A stretch of DNA of 64,000 nt from Halegenticoccus soli (GCF_002844195.1 NZ_PEND01000005.1:372001-436000), one strand, 5' to 3'. Positions 1 through 9,425 are shown, counted from the first letter of the stretch. The notes: a model not told the origin generated them from the sequence alone. Numbers and translations: made by a program.

Positions 1-716
1 TTGCGGGTGAGTACGACTATATTCCGTCAGTGGATGAATTTCGTTCGCTTGATTCCATGACGAAGCACTGGATGTTACGCAATTTTACGCCAGCCCACGC
101 AGACGAGATGAGCGAGACGGCTTATGTATGCGGGAATCCGTTCTCTGAGGAGGTACTGAAAGCCTCAGACTTTGCTCTTTTAGATGAAGTTTGGAGGTAT
201 GCATGGAGCGCCGACCTCGGAACACTACCGCCTCGTCCGATAACAGACCGAACGATCAACGTCGCGCGTGAACACAATCCGGGTCGAATAATCGCACACT
301 ACATGCAACCCCATTGCCCATTTATCAGTGCAAATAACGACTATAATCAAAAGAAAGTTGAAAAATGGGGTGCTCAAGGAACAGATGTCTGGCACCAGCT
401 TGAAGCTGGGGAAGTTGACCAAGAACAAGTATGGCGAGACTACCGTCAAAACCTTCGGTACGTACTTGATGATCTCGAACTACTTTTGGAAAACATTGAT
501 GCTAATCAAGTGGTAATCACATCGGACCACGGTAACGCACTCGGTGAATGGGGACTTTATGGCCATCCGATTCACATGCCGTTCAAATGTTTACGGAACG
601 TCCCATGGGTAGAAACTACCGCAAAAAATGCCGGAACTCACGTTCCAGAAACCTATCGCAAGAGTGAGGTGGAAGTAGATACGCAAGAACGACTTGAATC
701 ACTTGGATACCTGTAA
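1..716 (+). CDS. Sulfatase-like hydrolase (alkaline phosphatase superfamily), 3' part
   Basis: The reading frame is open from the first bases (first full codon at 3), so the start lies outside the window and only the C-terminal ~237 residues are seen. The SDHGNALGEWG motif, followed by a Y-G-H-P stretch, is the metal-binding C-terminal signature of sulfatases and related phosphohydrolases. HYMQPHCPF upstream is the typical histidine-containing core strand. The protein ends in RLESLGYL, a tail common in this family. Haloarchaeal relatives sit in surface-glycan loci, and the neighbours here (second sulfatase, flippase) agree. The substrate cannot be read from sequence. No signal peptide can be assessed. 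The family assignment is firm; sulfatase versus phosphoglycerol or phosphoethanolamine transferase activity is open. Confidence 0.85.
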   Translation, partial: AGEYDYIPSVDEFRSLDSMTKHWMLRNFTPAHADEMSETAYVCGNPFSEEVLKASDFALLDEVWRYAWSADLGTLPPRPITDRTINVAREHNPGRIIAHYMQPHCPFISANNDYNQKKVEKWGAQGTDVWHQLEAGEVDQEQVWRDYRQNLRYVLDDLELLLENIDANQVVITSDHGNALGEWGLYGHPIHMPFKCLRNVPWVETTAKNAGTHVPETYRKSEVEVDTQERLESLGYL

Positions 717-1018
717 GGGAATAGATTTCCGAAACCTCTCTTCGATTATCCCCCTTCTTTAATAATGCGACAGCTGGTCAAATAACGCATAATATCTGTC
801 TGCTCATAGTTCTGAGCCTTGGTAACACGAACAAATAACGTTTGAGCGACGCGGAGGTTGGTATGAAATGTCTTGAAGGCGCTAACTGAGAAAAGATCAC
901 TATCTGAGGTTGAGGGAGAAGGGTCCTCAAGTTACTAGTTGAAGACGATTCATTGACATCCCAGTGAGAGTGCTTTTAATAAGAGTAATTTTAAGTATAA
1001 GAAGAGCCATTTGAAGTT
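717..1018. other. Intergenic, no gene seen
   Basis: AT-rich spacer of about 300 bases between the first sulfatase and the small ORF. No open frame with convincing coding character was seen on either strand. It probably contains the terminator of the first gene and the promoter of the next unit. Confidence 0.5.
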
Positions 1019-1228
1019 GTGAACGAAGAGATAGAGATTCCTGAGAGTATTATAAACAAAATAAAGGGAAGAGTAGAAAAAACTGATTTCGAAACTGTTG
1101 AGGAATATGTGATATATGTTCTGACTGAGGCGCTTTCTGTAGCGGAGAAAGCGGGCGAAGATGACGCCCATTTAACTGAACACGATGAAATCGAAGATCG
1201 GCTAAAAACACTCGGATATTTGAATTAG
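1019..1228 (+). CDS. Small CopG/RHH-like protein with sulfatase-type C-terminal tail
   Basis: A 69-residue acidic protein with a GTG start. Residues 4-45 (IPESIINKIKGRVEKTDFET then a predicted helix VEEYVIYVLTEAL) have the strand-helix-helix layout of ribbon-helix-helix proteins. The last residues, DRLKTLGYLN, closely match the C-terminus of the sulfatase upstream (ERLESLGYL). It lies 15 bases ahead of the second sulfatase gene, so the two are probably co-transcribed. It may be a regulator of, or an assembly partner for, the sulfatases. RHH membership is inferred from pattern only. Too short for a firm call. Confidence 0.6.
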   Translation: MNEEIEIPESIINKIKGRVEKTDFETVEEYVIYVLTEALSVAEKAGEDDAHLTEHDEIEDRLKTLGYLN

Positions 1229-1232
1229 GAGA
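1228..1232 (+). promoter_or_regulatory. Shine-Dalgarno-like site for second sulfatase
   Basis: A GGAG-type purine run lies about a dozen bases before the ATG at 1244, at the stop codon of the small upstream ORF. It supports the chosen start and translation as part of a polycistronic message. Confidence 0.4.
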
Positions 1233-1243
1233 CAACAATATAA

Positions 1244-2524
1244 ATGAAAGAGAACCATAAAAACATCCTGCTAGTTTCTACAGACAGCGTCAGAGCTGAT
1301 TATTGTGGATACTTAAACAAAGAATATAATACTACACCTTTTCTGAATTCCATAAAAAATAAAAGCACGATATTCACAAATGCCGTTTCTCCAGGACCGC
1401 GTACGCCCTCGGCAATGCCTGTAATATTCACCGGAGAACACTATAGATTTACACCGTCCGGGGATGATTTTGGTTCACGATATAAAAGAATTGCGGATCA
1501 TATGCAACGATATGAGACGGTTGCCGAAATGCTTTCGAGACAAGGATATTCTACAGCAGCGTTTACAGCCAATCCATGGACTACTGATGCAACATTATTC
1601 GATCAGTCAATTGATCAGTTCCAGATGATTGGTTCTAAACATCAGCAAATAAAAGAAGATCAAACAGGCAATAAAAACGTTAGTCTCTACGAGAGATTAT
1701 CTCACCTAGGGAATCAATGGCTGAAAAAAACCGACTGGTTCTCCCAATGGCCCGCATTTTATGAAGACATTCGAGCAGCGATTAACCAATTAAAGGAGCC
1801 GTGGTTTATATGGGTTTTTCTCCTTGACACGCACAGTCCCTATATCGTTCCAAAGAAGTTTAGAAACGAAACATCAGGGCTTGCGATGTACTACAGCGCC
1901 ATACGCCACAACTATACAATTATGCGAAATGGCAATCATGATAAACCCCCCCAACACCTCGTATCATGCTTGGAGCGAAGTTATCGTGACTCAATACGGT
2001 CAATAGATGGATTCACCAGAGTAATTAATGACGATATAAATTCTGACGATACTACCCTGATTTTCCACTCGGATCACGGGGAAGCGTTCGGAGAACACGG
2101 GACCTACGGCCATCAACCGAAGCTATTCGAGGAAAATATCAGAGTACCGTTCCTGATCAAAGGCGATGTAGAATCAGGCCAGATAGACAGCCCAATTTCA
2201 CTGAGGAAGCTACCCGCAATTGTCGATTCAATAGCTGCTTCTGGAGAAACCGATCTGGATGATTTTACTGACGATTTCGTGGTTTCAAAGACTGAGTTCG
2301 GCGAAGGTACGGCAATCCGTGGGGAGCGATGGAAATACATTCATGGGACAAGCGGCGGAAAGCTCTTCGACCTTAAAAATGATCCCGGGGAAAAGATTGA
2401 TCTTTCGAACCGCAATACGGAAATAGCAAAAGCACTTCAAGGGCTGCACAAGAGACACGAAAGAACTCAACGAGAAAAAAGGTCGATAGCTGAAAAAATG
2501 CGTGAAATTAGCGCAAAGGTTTGA
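1244..2524 (+). CDS. Sulfatase-like hydrolase (alkaline phosphatase superfamily)
   Basis: A 426-residue protein. The N-terminus NILLVSTDSVRADYCGY contains the first metal-ligand aspartate of the superfamily. GPRTPSAMPVIFTG at about residues 47-60 is the nucleophile region, and HSDHGEAFGEHG at about 275-286 supplies the distal metal ligands. The formylglycine motif C/S-x-P-x-R is absent, so the nucleophile is probably a Thr or Ser, as in unmodified archaeal relatives. No signal peptide or membrane segment is evident, which suggests a cytoplasmic enzyme acting on glycan or lipid-linked precursors, though this is inference. The gene is AT-rich compared with 4-12 kb. Its stop overlaps the TTG from which the flippase frame begins. 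Confidence 0.85.
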   Translation: MKENHKNILLVSTDSVRADYCGYLNKEYNTTPFLNSIKNKSTIFTNAVSPGPRTPSAMPVIFTGEHYRFTPSGDDFGSRYKRIADHMQRYETVAEMLSRQGYSTAAFTANPWTTDATLFDQSIDQFQMIGSKHQQIKEDQTGNKNVSLYERLSHLGNQWLKKTDWFSQWPAFYEDIRAAINQLKEPWFIWVFLLDTHSPYIVPKKFRNETSGLAMYYSAIRHNYTIMRNGNHDKPPQHLVSCLERSYRDSIRSIDGFTRVINDDINSDDTTLIFHSDHGEAFGEHGTYGHQPKLFEENIRVPFLIKGDVESGQIDSPISLRKLPAIVDSIAASGETDLDDFTDDFVVSKTEFGEGTAIRGERWKYIHGTSGGKLFDLKNDPGEKIDLSNRNTEIAKALQGLHKRHERTQREKRSIAEKMREISAKV

Positions 2525-4104
2525 AAGTTAACAATACTGAAGAACAGCTACGACCGAAACAACACGTAACCATGACCTCTATAACAGACACACTTGGTGG
2601 GCTGGCCAAGAGTGCTGCCGTCATTTTCCTCGGCTCCGTTATCGGCCGACTGCTCGGTCTGTTCGGGGAAGCTATGATTATTCGTTCGCTTGCACCAGGC
2701 CAGTTCGGACATATCGCACTGACCTATACGGTAATTAGCTCATGTGGTAGTGTCGCCCTTTTTGGTATTCCAGAAGGAGTCACACGTCTCATGTCCTCAG
2801 AAAATAGGACTAAGAATAAACGTGAAATCCTAAAATCTGGATATCTAATCAGCATTCTATCCGGATTCATCATGGTTTTCCTGATCTACTTCTTGAGGTA
2901 CGAAATTTCGAGTGTTATGAATGATACCACTATTCCACAGTATCTAGTTTTATTTTTACCGTATCTTTTGGTTTTCCCATTTGCTAATGTATCGTTTGCC
3001 GCGATTCGCGCTCAGAAGCGATCATTCCACGCAGTCATTTCGAAGAATTTAGGCGCAAGAATACTTGCACTGTTCTCACTAGGAATCTTTCTGGCTATTG
3101 GCCATCCGTCACTCGGAGCCGCTGCTTACTGGGTATCCGTTCCGTTCGCCCTAGCGCTCTTGGCGACGTATTTCGTAGTCCGCGACTTCGGCGTACGCTC
3201 AGTCGTCACCGAAACAGTCCCCTTAGATACGATGTTCAAGTTGTGGTCTTTTTCGTGGCCATTAGCCTTCGGATCTATGATTTTTCTATTACTATCAAAC
3301 CTAGATATTCTGATGATCGGCTACTTTCTGGAGTCAACGAGTGTAGGATATTACAGAGCTATCCAACCGTTACGTCAGCTTCCGACGTTCGTTCTTAGCG
3401 CGTTCACGTTCTTTTACCTTCCCGTTGCGACTGAATACTTTGTTAGCGATCAAACGTCGGAACTCAGTTCATTGTACCGCGTGTCCACTAAGTGGATAGT
3501 ATTAGTGACTTTCCCGCCAATTCTAGTGTTCGCCCTGTTCTCACCTAGTATAGTTCAAGTGGTCTTTACGGCGGAGTATCTTCCTGCTGCTCCGGTACTG
3601 AGTATTCTAACAGCTGGTTTGTTCTTCCGCGCTATCGTCGGATTGGACGGAGATATGGTGAAAGCAATAAACAGACCGAGAATCGAACTTGTTTCGGCGT
3701 TCATCGGTGTAATAGCTAATTTCTTACTCAACATCGTACTTATCCCACGGTTCGGAATAATCGGAGCCGCAGTAGCGACGGTGGTCGGATACTTTATTTA
3801 CAATATGGTCGAAGTAGCTGCTATTTACTATTATACAGGGATTCATCCCTTTGCCCTAAAAAATATGAAACCGATAGCGCCTACACTTGCATTCGCGGTT
3901 GTGCTCATGCAATTGACGTCCGGCATTGACTTGGGGATTCTCGGATTAGTTATCGTAGGAATACTGATATCAATTGCTCAGCTTGTTTCCCTTGTTGTAA
4001 CTCGGAGCATCGAAGAAGCAGACCTATTCTTGATCAAAAAAGCTGAGAAGCAATTAGGACGGAATTTTACCTGGGTGAAATCGACGTTAGAAAATTTCTC
4101 GTGA
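2521..4104 (+). CDS. Polysaccharide/oligosaccharide flippase (MOP superfamily)
   Basis: A 527-codon frame from a TTG that overlaps the sulfatase stop. The ATG at 2572 (510 residues, MTSITDTLGGLAKSAAVIFL) is an equally good or better start. About 14 hydrophobic segments with the N-terminal pattern typical of Wzx/RfbX-like MOP exporters (GSVIGRLLGLFGEAMIIRSL) place it in the cytoplasmic membrane. Haloarchaeal members such as AglR act in moving lipid-linked glycans for protein N-glycosylation, and the flanking sulfatase and glycosyltransferase genes fit that role. The exact substrate is unknown. Composition is AT-rich like the two preceding genes, so 1-4100 probably arrived as one block. Confidence 0.88.
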   Translation: MKVNNTEEQLRPKQHVTMTSITDTLGGLAKSAAVIFLGSVIGRLLGLFGEAMIIRSLAPGQFGHIALTYTVISSCGSVALFGIPEGVTRLMSSENRTKNKREILKSGYLISILSGFIMVFLIYFLRYEISSVMNDTTIPQYLVLFLPYLLVFPFANVSFAAIRAQKRSFHAVISKNLGARILALFSLGIFLAIGHPSLGAAAYWVSVPFALALLATYFVVRDFGVRSVVTETVPLDTMFKLWSFSWPLAFGSMIFLLLSNLDILMIGYFLESTSVGYYRAIQPLRQLPTFVLSAFTFFYLPVATEYFVSDQTSELSSLYRVSTKWIVLVTFPPILVFALFSPSIVQVVFTAEYLPAAPVLSILTAGLFFRAIVGLDGDMVKAINRPRIELVSAFIGVIANFLLNIVLIPRFGIIGAAVATVVGYFIYNMVEVAAIYYYTGIHPFALKNMKPIAPTLAFAVVLMQLTSGIDLGILGLVIVGILISIAQLVSLVVTRSIEEADLFLIKKAEKQLGRNFTWVKSTLENFS

Positions 4105-4206
4105 TAAAGCGGAATTAGGCTAACCAGGACTAGAGATTAGTAGGTCACTGTCCCAACGGTGAGAACATGAATATGTTAGTGAGTGTCGCTAGGAAAGATC
4201 AACTCA

Positions 4207-5439
4207 TTATTCTGCTATTGCGCTAAGGAAAAACGAGCTGAAGACTATCTGCAACCCAAGCACCATCGCGGTGAGAGCGACAACGTCACCCATCAGAAAA
4301 GGCAATTGAGTAAAGTCACTTGTAACCCAGCGGATCACCATGACTCCGGCGAAGCCGGCCCCAACTCCAAACAGGCACAACCCGAACGTCGCGCCGTGTT
4401 CCAGCTGAACATTCTGCGTAAGGTATTCGGTCACAGGATCTTCCGGTGCTCGAATCGGATTCCCAGCGACGGTCGCGAACGCACCGAGACTCACGACCTG
4501 GGTTCCGACGATCGTAAAGAGGCTACCCGCGATCATTGAGTGCACCCCCAAGGTAATGCCGTTGATGGGGACGCTGAAATAGGCGAGAGCCATTACGAAC
4601 GCACCGAACACACTGAGCAAGAACCCAGGAACCGAAAACAGATAGCCGGGCGCGTTTACGAGCATGAACTTCACGTGCCGCCACCCATCACGGAAGCTGT
4701 CCAACGTCGCCTCGCCCTCGCGCGGGTGGTACGTGATCGGCAGCTCCTCGATGGTTAGATCGCGAGCCCCGGCGTCCATTATCATCTCGCTCGCGAACTC
4801 CATTCCGTCGGTCTTCAAATCCAGCTCCTCCAGCGCGCCCCGCGAGATGACGCGCATCCCGCTGTGGGCGTCGCTCACGCCGGCGCCGTAGAACACGTTC
4901 AGGAACTTCGTAAGGAGCGGGTTGCCGATGTGCTGGTGTAGCGGCGGCATCGCCCCCTTCTTGATCTCACCCTCCAGGCGGCTACCCATCGCCATATCTG
5001 CGTCGCCGTTCGCGACCAGCTCGTAGAGCTTCGGCAGCTCCTCGAAGTCGTACGTCGTGTCGGCGTCGCCGATGGCGATGTACTCCCCGCGGGTCCGCTC
5101 GAAGGCGTACCGGTACGCGTACCCGTACCCCGGCGCGTCGGGCTCGACGACGATCGCGCCCATCTCCCGGGCGATCTCGGGGGTCCGGTCGGTCGAACTG
5201 TCGCTGACGATGATCTCGCCGGGCACGCCGAGCGTGCCGAGCGCGCTCTTGATCCGCTCTATGCACTCGGCGATCCCCTCTTCCTCGTTCAGCGTCGGCA
5301 TGACGACGCTGAGCGTCGGCGTCTGCTTGCTGTCTTCCTGAAGGAGCAGTGCCTCGCCCGAATCGTCGCCGATGACTGCGGTACGATCACCGTTGATCGC
5401 CGCTCCGTCGACGCCGCCGATGGTCTGTTCAGCGGTCAT
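4207..5439 (-). CDS. GT2-family glycosyltransferase, dolichol-phosphate-sugar synthase type
   Basis: A 410-residue protein. After a ~40-residue acidic N-terminal extension comes the GT-A fold: SVVMPTLNEEEGI (residues 44-56), a nucleotide-binding SDSSTDRT at 79-86 and the metal-binding DAD at 125-127 (IGDADTTYD). The C-terminal ~150 residues carry about four membrane segments. This layout is that of polyprenyl-phosphate glucosyl/mannosyltransferases that charge dolichol phosphate with a sugar from UDP- or GDP-sugar. It is convergent with the flippase, and both probably serve the same surface-glycan pathway. GC-rich, unlike the preceding block. The family is firm; the sugar donor is unknown. 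Confidence 0.87.
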   Translation of the reverse strand: MTAEQTIGGVDGAAINGDRTAVIGDDSGEALLLQEDSKQTPTLSVVMPTLNEEEGIAECIERIKSALGTLGVPGEIIVSDSSTDRTPEIAREMGAIVVEPDAPGYGYAYRYAFERTRGEYIAIGDADTTYDFEELPKLYELVANGDADMAMGSRLEGEIKKGAMPPLHQHIGNPLLTKFLNVFYGAGVSDAHSGMRVISRGALEELDLKTDGMEFASEMIMDAGARDLTIEELPITYHPREGEATLDSFRDGWRHVKFMLVNAPGYLFSVPGFLLSVFGAFVMALAYFSVPINGITLGVHSMIAGSLFTIVGTQVVSLGAFATVAGNPIRAPEDPVTEYLTQNVQLEHGATFGLCLFGVGAGFAGVMVIRWVTSDFTQLPFLMGDVVALTAMVLGLQIVFSSFFLSAIAE

Positions 5440-5776
5440 GCGTCGTTCCCGGGAGTCCGGTGTTTCGGCCCGTTTCGAGCGACGCAGCCTCTGTCGAGGC
5501 CGCGGGGCGCGGCGACGCGTTCGAAGCGGTCGCGTCGGTCGGAAGGCAGCGTCCGACTATTCGGTTGTCGATGTCGGGGAGATAGTGACTCATCAGATAG
5601 ATCCACGGACATCCAGTAATAAAATTTTTTCTGTCCTAAGGATACAACGACCTATTTAGTCATTATACTACCAAGCAGTGTAGTAGTATTAGCATATTTC
5701 ATTTGTTACGTACACTACTTTCGAATATTGGCGGTATGCGTCGCAAGAAGTAATTTACTCCGCTAGACCGGACTTA
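5440..5776. other. Intergenic promoter region upstream of the GT2 gene
   Basis: About 340 bases. The part next to the GT2 start is GC-rich; 5600-5760 is AT-rich with T/A runs that could hold a TATA element for the minus-strand GT2 gene. No convincing ORF was seen. Confidence 0.45.
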
Positions 5777-6811
5777 CTACTCCGAAGATTCCGAAACGTT
5801 GACCCAAAGGTGAAGCTCCTGATCGGCGTTCTCCACCGTGGGATCGGCCGGTAGCGTGCCTTTGTAGAGGAGATACGTCAGCCGGAGTCGATCACCCGCG
5901 ATCGGAGGCGTGATCGTGTGCTGAGTCCGCCACGTCTCGTTGTGATCCAGGGTCGTCTGGAAGCGGTGTAACTCCCGCTCTTCGAGAACGCGCGTCGAGT
6001 TGTTCCCCGTTTCCACCCGGTGTAACTCCACGACGACGGTGTAGTCCACGGCCTCGTGCTCCTGGTTAGTGATACCGACGTACAGCGACTGCCCCTCGCC
6101 CTGCGTGAAGTTCGTCGGGTAGTCGTCGGCGACGAATTCACCGTTCTCGTCCTCGGTCAGGAGGTAGAACTCGGTAAACGACTCGCCGCCCCGCGGGGTC
6201 CAGACCGCGTACGCGACGCTGCTGACCGCGAGCAGCAGGCAGATCACGAGGACGACGTTTAGGACCGCGTCGGTGCGCGTCTGCGGGCGGAGCGTTTCCT
6301 CCCGAAAAACGGCGATCCAGTCGCGGTACGGAACGACGAACCGCCGCGATTCGGGGACGCGCTGGCGTCGATTGGCGGCGAGGCCGGCCATCGCAATCGT
6401 GAACGCGCTCAGGGCGACCAGAATCGGCACGAGGCGGATCCCCCACGGGGTGAAGTTCAACAGAAGTCCAAGGAGCGCGACGATCGCGATGCTCGTTCCG
6501 AACGAGAACGCCACGCGTTCGAGCCCGTCGATCCCGGAACGGCCGGATCTCTCCCCCGAACCCTCGGGATCTCCGGTCGCACCCTCGGGAAACAGCGCCG
6601 AAATGAAGGCGTATCCCGGAACGAAGAGGACGAGCGGAAGCCCGAGGACGACCCGCAGCGGAGTGTCGCGAATCACTGGGAGCAAAGCGGCGGCGTCGAC
6701 GAGGACGACGAGGCAGACGACGGCGGTGAGGTCGGGCGGAAACCGGCGGAGGGGCGCCGGAAGCAGCAGCCGCCAATTCCTCTCTTCGGACATATATTCG
6801 TCCATCGCCAC
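5777..6811 (-). CDS. DUF1616 membrane protein
   Basis: A 344-residue protein. Five hydrophobic segments (about 28-48, 52-74, 98-120, 124-146 and 182-204) are followed by a ~140-residue extracytoplasmic domain rich in beta strand, with YVGITNQEHEAVDYTV. This is the DUF1616 architecture, common in archaea near glycosylation and surface genes. Function is unknown. It is divergent from the DUF58 gene, with a 160-base shared upstream region, so it may belong to the adjacent membrane locus. The start could be the ATG at codon 7. Confidence 0.8.
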   Translation of the reverse strand: MAMDEYMSEERNWRLLLPAPLRRFPPDLTAVVCLVVLVDAAALLPVIRDTPLRVVLGLPLVLFVPGYAFISALFPEGATGDPEGSGERSGRSGIDGLERVAFSFGTSIAIVALLGLLLNFTPWGIRLVPILVALSAFTIAMAGLAANRRQRVPESRRFVVPYRDWIAVFREETLRPQTRTDAVLNVVLVICLLLAVSSVAYAVWTPRGGESFTEFYLLTEDENGEFVADDYPTNFTQGEGQSLYVGITNQEHEAVDYTVVVELHRVETGNNSTRVLEERELHRFQTTLDHNETWRTQHTITPPIAGDRLRLTYLLYKGTLPADPTVENADQELHLWVNVSESSE

Positions 6812-6973
6812 CGGATCATAAAAAAGGGATGGTATCGCGGATAGAACGACGGTAGGCGTTCGGGGAGTTTCTCTTCGATCGGGTGCCGGCAGATCACCGT
6901 CCGAAACCGCCGATGATAATTACGGACTATCCTCGACCAGAACTTACAACTACTCCGGGGGAAAGGGTTCGGT

Positions 6974-8419
6974 ATGCACGTGTCACGCCGTTACTGGGCC
7001 AGCGTGGCCGTCGCCGCGTCGCTGGCCGCGCTTTCCGTCATCACGGCCAGGCCGGTCCTCCTGTTCGGCGCGGCTGGCCTGGGCGCGTGGCTCATCGCCC
7101 GCCAGTACGCGTTCGTCCGCGGCGCGACGGCGGTCGACGACCGACTGACGGTGGATCTGACGCTCGCCCGAACGGAGGTCGTGGTGGACGAACCCGTCTA
7201 CGCGGCTCTCAACGCCCGTGTGACCGGCTCGACACCGCTCGCGATTTCGATAACCGCCCCGGAGCCGGTGGCAGGGCGAGCGCCGTCCGAGGAGGATCGA
7301 AGCGTGTCGATCACCCGTACCGACCAGGAGGCGACGACTTCGTTCGAGGTGTCGTTTCCGACGGCCGGGACGTTCCGATTCTCGCGCTCCGCGGTCACGC
7401 TCTCGGACCCGTTCGGCCTGTTCGAGGAGACGATCCGGCGCGGCTCGACACCGTCCCTCACCGTCGAACCGCGAGCCCCGCGCGAGATCCACGTCGGCCG
7501 CGGCGGCGACCGCATCGCGGCGGCGTACGGCGAGCACGCGACCGAACAGAGCGGGTCCGGCCTCACCGTCGCGGAGCTCCGCAAGTACGTCGCCGGCGAC
7601 GCGGCGAACCGCATCGACTGGAAGGCGACGGCCCGACTCGGCCACCCGTACGTCCGGGAGTTCGAGACGGAGACGGACAGGCGGACGGTGCTGCTCTGCG
7701 ACCACCGCGGGACGATGGCTGTCGGCCGCGAGGGCGAGACGATGCTCGACTACGCGCGGGAGGTTGCGCTCTCGTTCGTGAGCAGCGCCCGGGAGCTGTC
7801 GGATCCGCTCGGGCTGTACGCCGTCGGCGACGGCGGACTGACCGTCCGCCTCCGACCGAGCACCGAGCCGGCGAACTACTCTACGATCCGACGGAAGTTA
7901 CACGACCTCGAACCGACGCGATCGGAGGGGAGGCTATCGACCGGCGATCGAGAACCCGCGATGAGTCCGGCGGCCGCCCACACCGCGACCGTTCGGCTGA
8001 AGGGGGACGACGCCGACTTCGCGACGACGCTCCGGCCGTTTTTCCGCGCGGGGGAGCGGTACGTCCGCCGGATCGACGGCGATCCCCTCTTCGAGACCGT
8101 CCGGACGGAGATCGGTCGCCTGCGGGGAAGCGTCTGGACCGTCATCGTCACGGACGACAGCGCGCGCCGACACGTGCGCGAGGCGGTCAAATTGGCGGCG
8201 AGAAACGACGACCGCGTCCTCGTCTTTCTCACCCCACGCGTGCTGTTCGAGCCGGGTGGGCTGGCGGATCTCGAAGCAGCCTACCGGCGATACGTCTCCT
8301 TCGAGGAGTTCCGCCGCGAACTCGATCGCCACCCGCACGTCACCGCCCTCGAGGTGGGTCCGGGCGATCGCCTCGACGCGCTCCTCGGCGCGCAACGGCG
8401 GCGACGGGCGCGGGCGTAG
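6974..8419 (+). CDS. DUF58 domain protein (MoxR-associated)
   Basis: A 481-residue protein. Two membrane segments lie within residues 5-45, followed by a beta-rich domain. The DUF58 core is marked by LRKYVAGDAANRIDWKATAR (about 201-220), after which a VWA-like segment runs to the C-terminus. DUF58 proteins occur with MoxR AAA+ ATPases, and the MoxR gene is about 2.1 kb downstream on the other strand. The family is thought to act in MoxR-chaperoned assembly of envelope complexes; the substrate is unknown here. A large opposite-phase frame covering the same bases is a GC-rich shadow. An IS-end remnant separates this gene from its likely original partners at 8928 and 9422. Confidence 0.86.
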   Translation: MHVSRRYWASVAVAASLAALSVITARPVLLFGAAGLGAWLIARQYAFVRGATAVDDRLTVDLTLARTEVVVDEPVYAALNARVTGSTPLAISITAPEPVAGRAPSEEDRSVSITRTDQEATTSFEVSFPTAGTFRFSRSAVTLSDPFGLFEETIRRGSTPSLTVEPRAPREIHVGRGGDRIAAAYGEHATEQSGSGLTVAELRKYVAGDAANRIDWKATARLGHPYVREFETETDRRTVLLCDHRGTMAVGREGETMLDYAREVALSFVSSARELSDPLGLYAVGDGGLTVRLRPSTEPANYSTIRRKLHDLEPTRSEGRLSTGDREPAMSPAAAHTATVRLKGDDADFATTLRPFFRAGERYVRRIDGDPLFETVRTEIGRLRGSVWTVIVTDDSARRHVREAVKLAARNDDRVLVFLTPRVLFEPGGLADLEAAYRRYVSFEEFRRELDRHPHVTALEVGPGDRLDALLGAQRRRRARA

Positions 8420-8537
8420 GTCAGCGTAAATTCGGTCCAAAGAGTATCAAATCGGCGTGATTTTTGAATCCGACAGCGACACGCCAGAGTACGGATCTTC
8501 GTCTAACCGCGGCATTCTCACGGCGATGAGCAAGTAA

Positions 8538-8660
8538 AAGTGACATCCTCCCGCCTTAAAGGGCGAGGATTCCCCAGTTCTGTGTGACCGATTCTGGTGG
8601 TTGGGAATTCAAGGTTCGTGGACTGTCGGCCACTGGCTCTGCCACGAAGCCGTTACTCGT
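8538..8660 (+). mobile_element. IS200/IS605-type (PATE-like) end remnant
   Basis: The hairpin CCTCCCGCC/GGGCGAGG at 8547-8568, introduced by TGACATCCTC, matches the left-end hairpin of the element at 41795 (TGACATCCTCCCCGCC). No transposase frame lies between 8420 and 8927 and the right end was not found, so its extent beyond about 8660 is uncertain. Confidence 0.5.
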
Positions 8661-8893
8661 ACCCGCAAGGGTTTCGAGTTACCTGGTTGTTTAACGACAG
8701 TTGGCACGGTAGGCTCACTATTTTGGTTTCGGGCAAGGCCCGTGGCAAACACCAAATCAACTGCCAGGTTTCCGCGCACATTCCTTCAAACACTGCGAAG
8801 AAACGTGTACCTTCGGCATAGAGTGAAAGTAGACAAAGGCGGACGCTATATCTCCATTGTAAACAACGGTTTTTCACATCCCCAATACCGCAG

Positions 8894-8902
8894 TATATAA
8901 AA
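8894..8902 (+). promoter_or_regulatory. TATA box
   Basis: TATATAAAA ends 25 bases before the ATG at 8928. This spacing fits a leaderless haloarchaeal transcript for the 165-residue membrane protein and the gene after it, giving them their own promoter downstream of the IS remnant. Confidence 0.6.
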
Positions 8903-8927
8903 GGCGGCTCGACGTAGGGGGAGAGGA

Positions 8928-9425
8928 ATGTCACGTTCAACGAATGGTGAAGCGATCGCCCCCCGGCGGCCGCCGTCGCGCTGGCAGCGCGTGCTCAAGT
9001 GGGGCGGGCTCCTCGCAGGTACCGCCGCGCTGAGCGCGACCGGCGGCGCGATCGGGGCCGGCGTCGGGATCGCGTTGCTCCTCTTCGGGTTGGTCCTCTC
9101 GGAGGAGGTCCTCTTCGCCGTCGCGCATCTCGGTCTTCTCGCCGTCTTCCCGGAAGGGCCGGCGGCCGCACAGCTCACGCTCGTCGAACTCGGGCTCGTT
9201 CCCGTTCTCGTGAGCCCGTCGCTGCGAAGCCAGACACCCGTGCGGCTCGCTGCGGCGACCGTCGTCCTGTTCGCCGCCCTCGGCGCGGTTACCTGGGAGG
9301 CGATGACGTGGCTGGAAGAGCCGCTACCCGTCGCCGGACTCCTAATTCTGATCTGCGCTGCGTTCGCCTACGGGCTCCACCGCTACGAACGCGTTTCACT
9401 CGGTCTCGCGGGGGACGTCGCATGA
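8928..9425 (+). CDS. Small polytopic membrane protein of the MoxR-DUF58 locus
   Basis: A 165-residue protein with four or five hydrophobic segments (about 22-48, 52-72, 80-95, 103-120, 128-146), a charged N-terminus and a short hydrophilic tail. Similar small membrane proteins accompany haloarchaeal MoxR/DUF58/DUF4350 clusters (I recall a DUF7519 family there, unverified). The stop overlaps the next start by four bases (ATGA), so the two genes are translationally coupled. Function unknown. Confidence 0.75.
   Translation: MSRSTNGEAIAPRRPPSRWQRVLKWGGLLAGTAALSATGGAIGAGVGIALLLFGLVLSEEVLFAVAHLGLLAVFPEGPAAAQLTLVELGLVPVLVSPSLRSQTPVRLAAATVVLFAALGAVTWEAMTWLEEPLPVAGLLILICAAFAYGLHRYERVSLGLAGDVA

Noticed and set aside
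6138-6776. 212-codon minus frame inside the DUF1616 gene
   Set aside because: Arg/Pro-rich alternate frame of a GC-rich gene with hydrophobic membrane segments in the true frame.
6883-8460. 525-codon plus-strand frame overlapping the DUF58 gene
   Set aside because: Arg/Pro/Gly-rich translation with no family features; the DUF58 frame has recognisable motifs. GC-rich shadow.
8999-9421. 140-codon N-terminal extension of the 9422 gene
   Set aside because: Runs out of phase through the 165-residue membrane protein and is Arg-rich; the ATGA overlap at 9422 gives a natural start.
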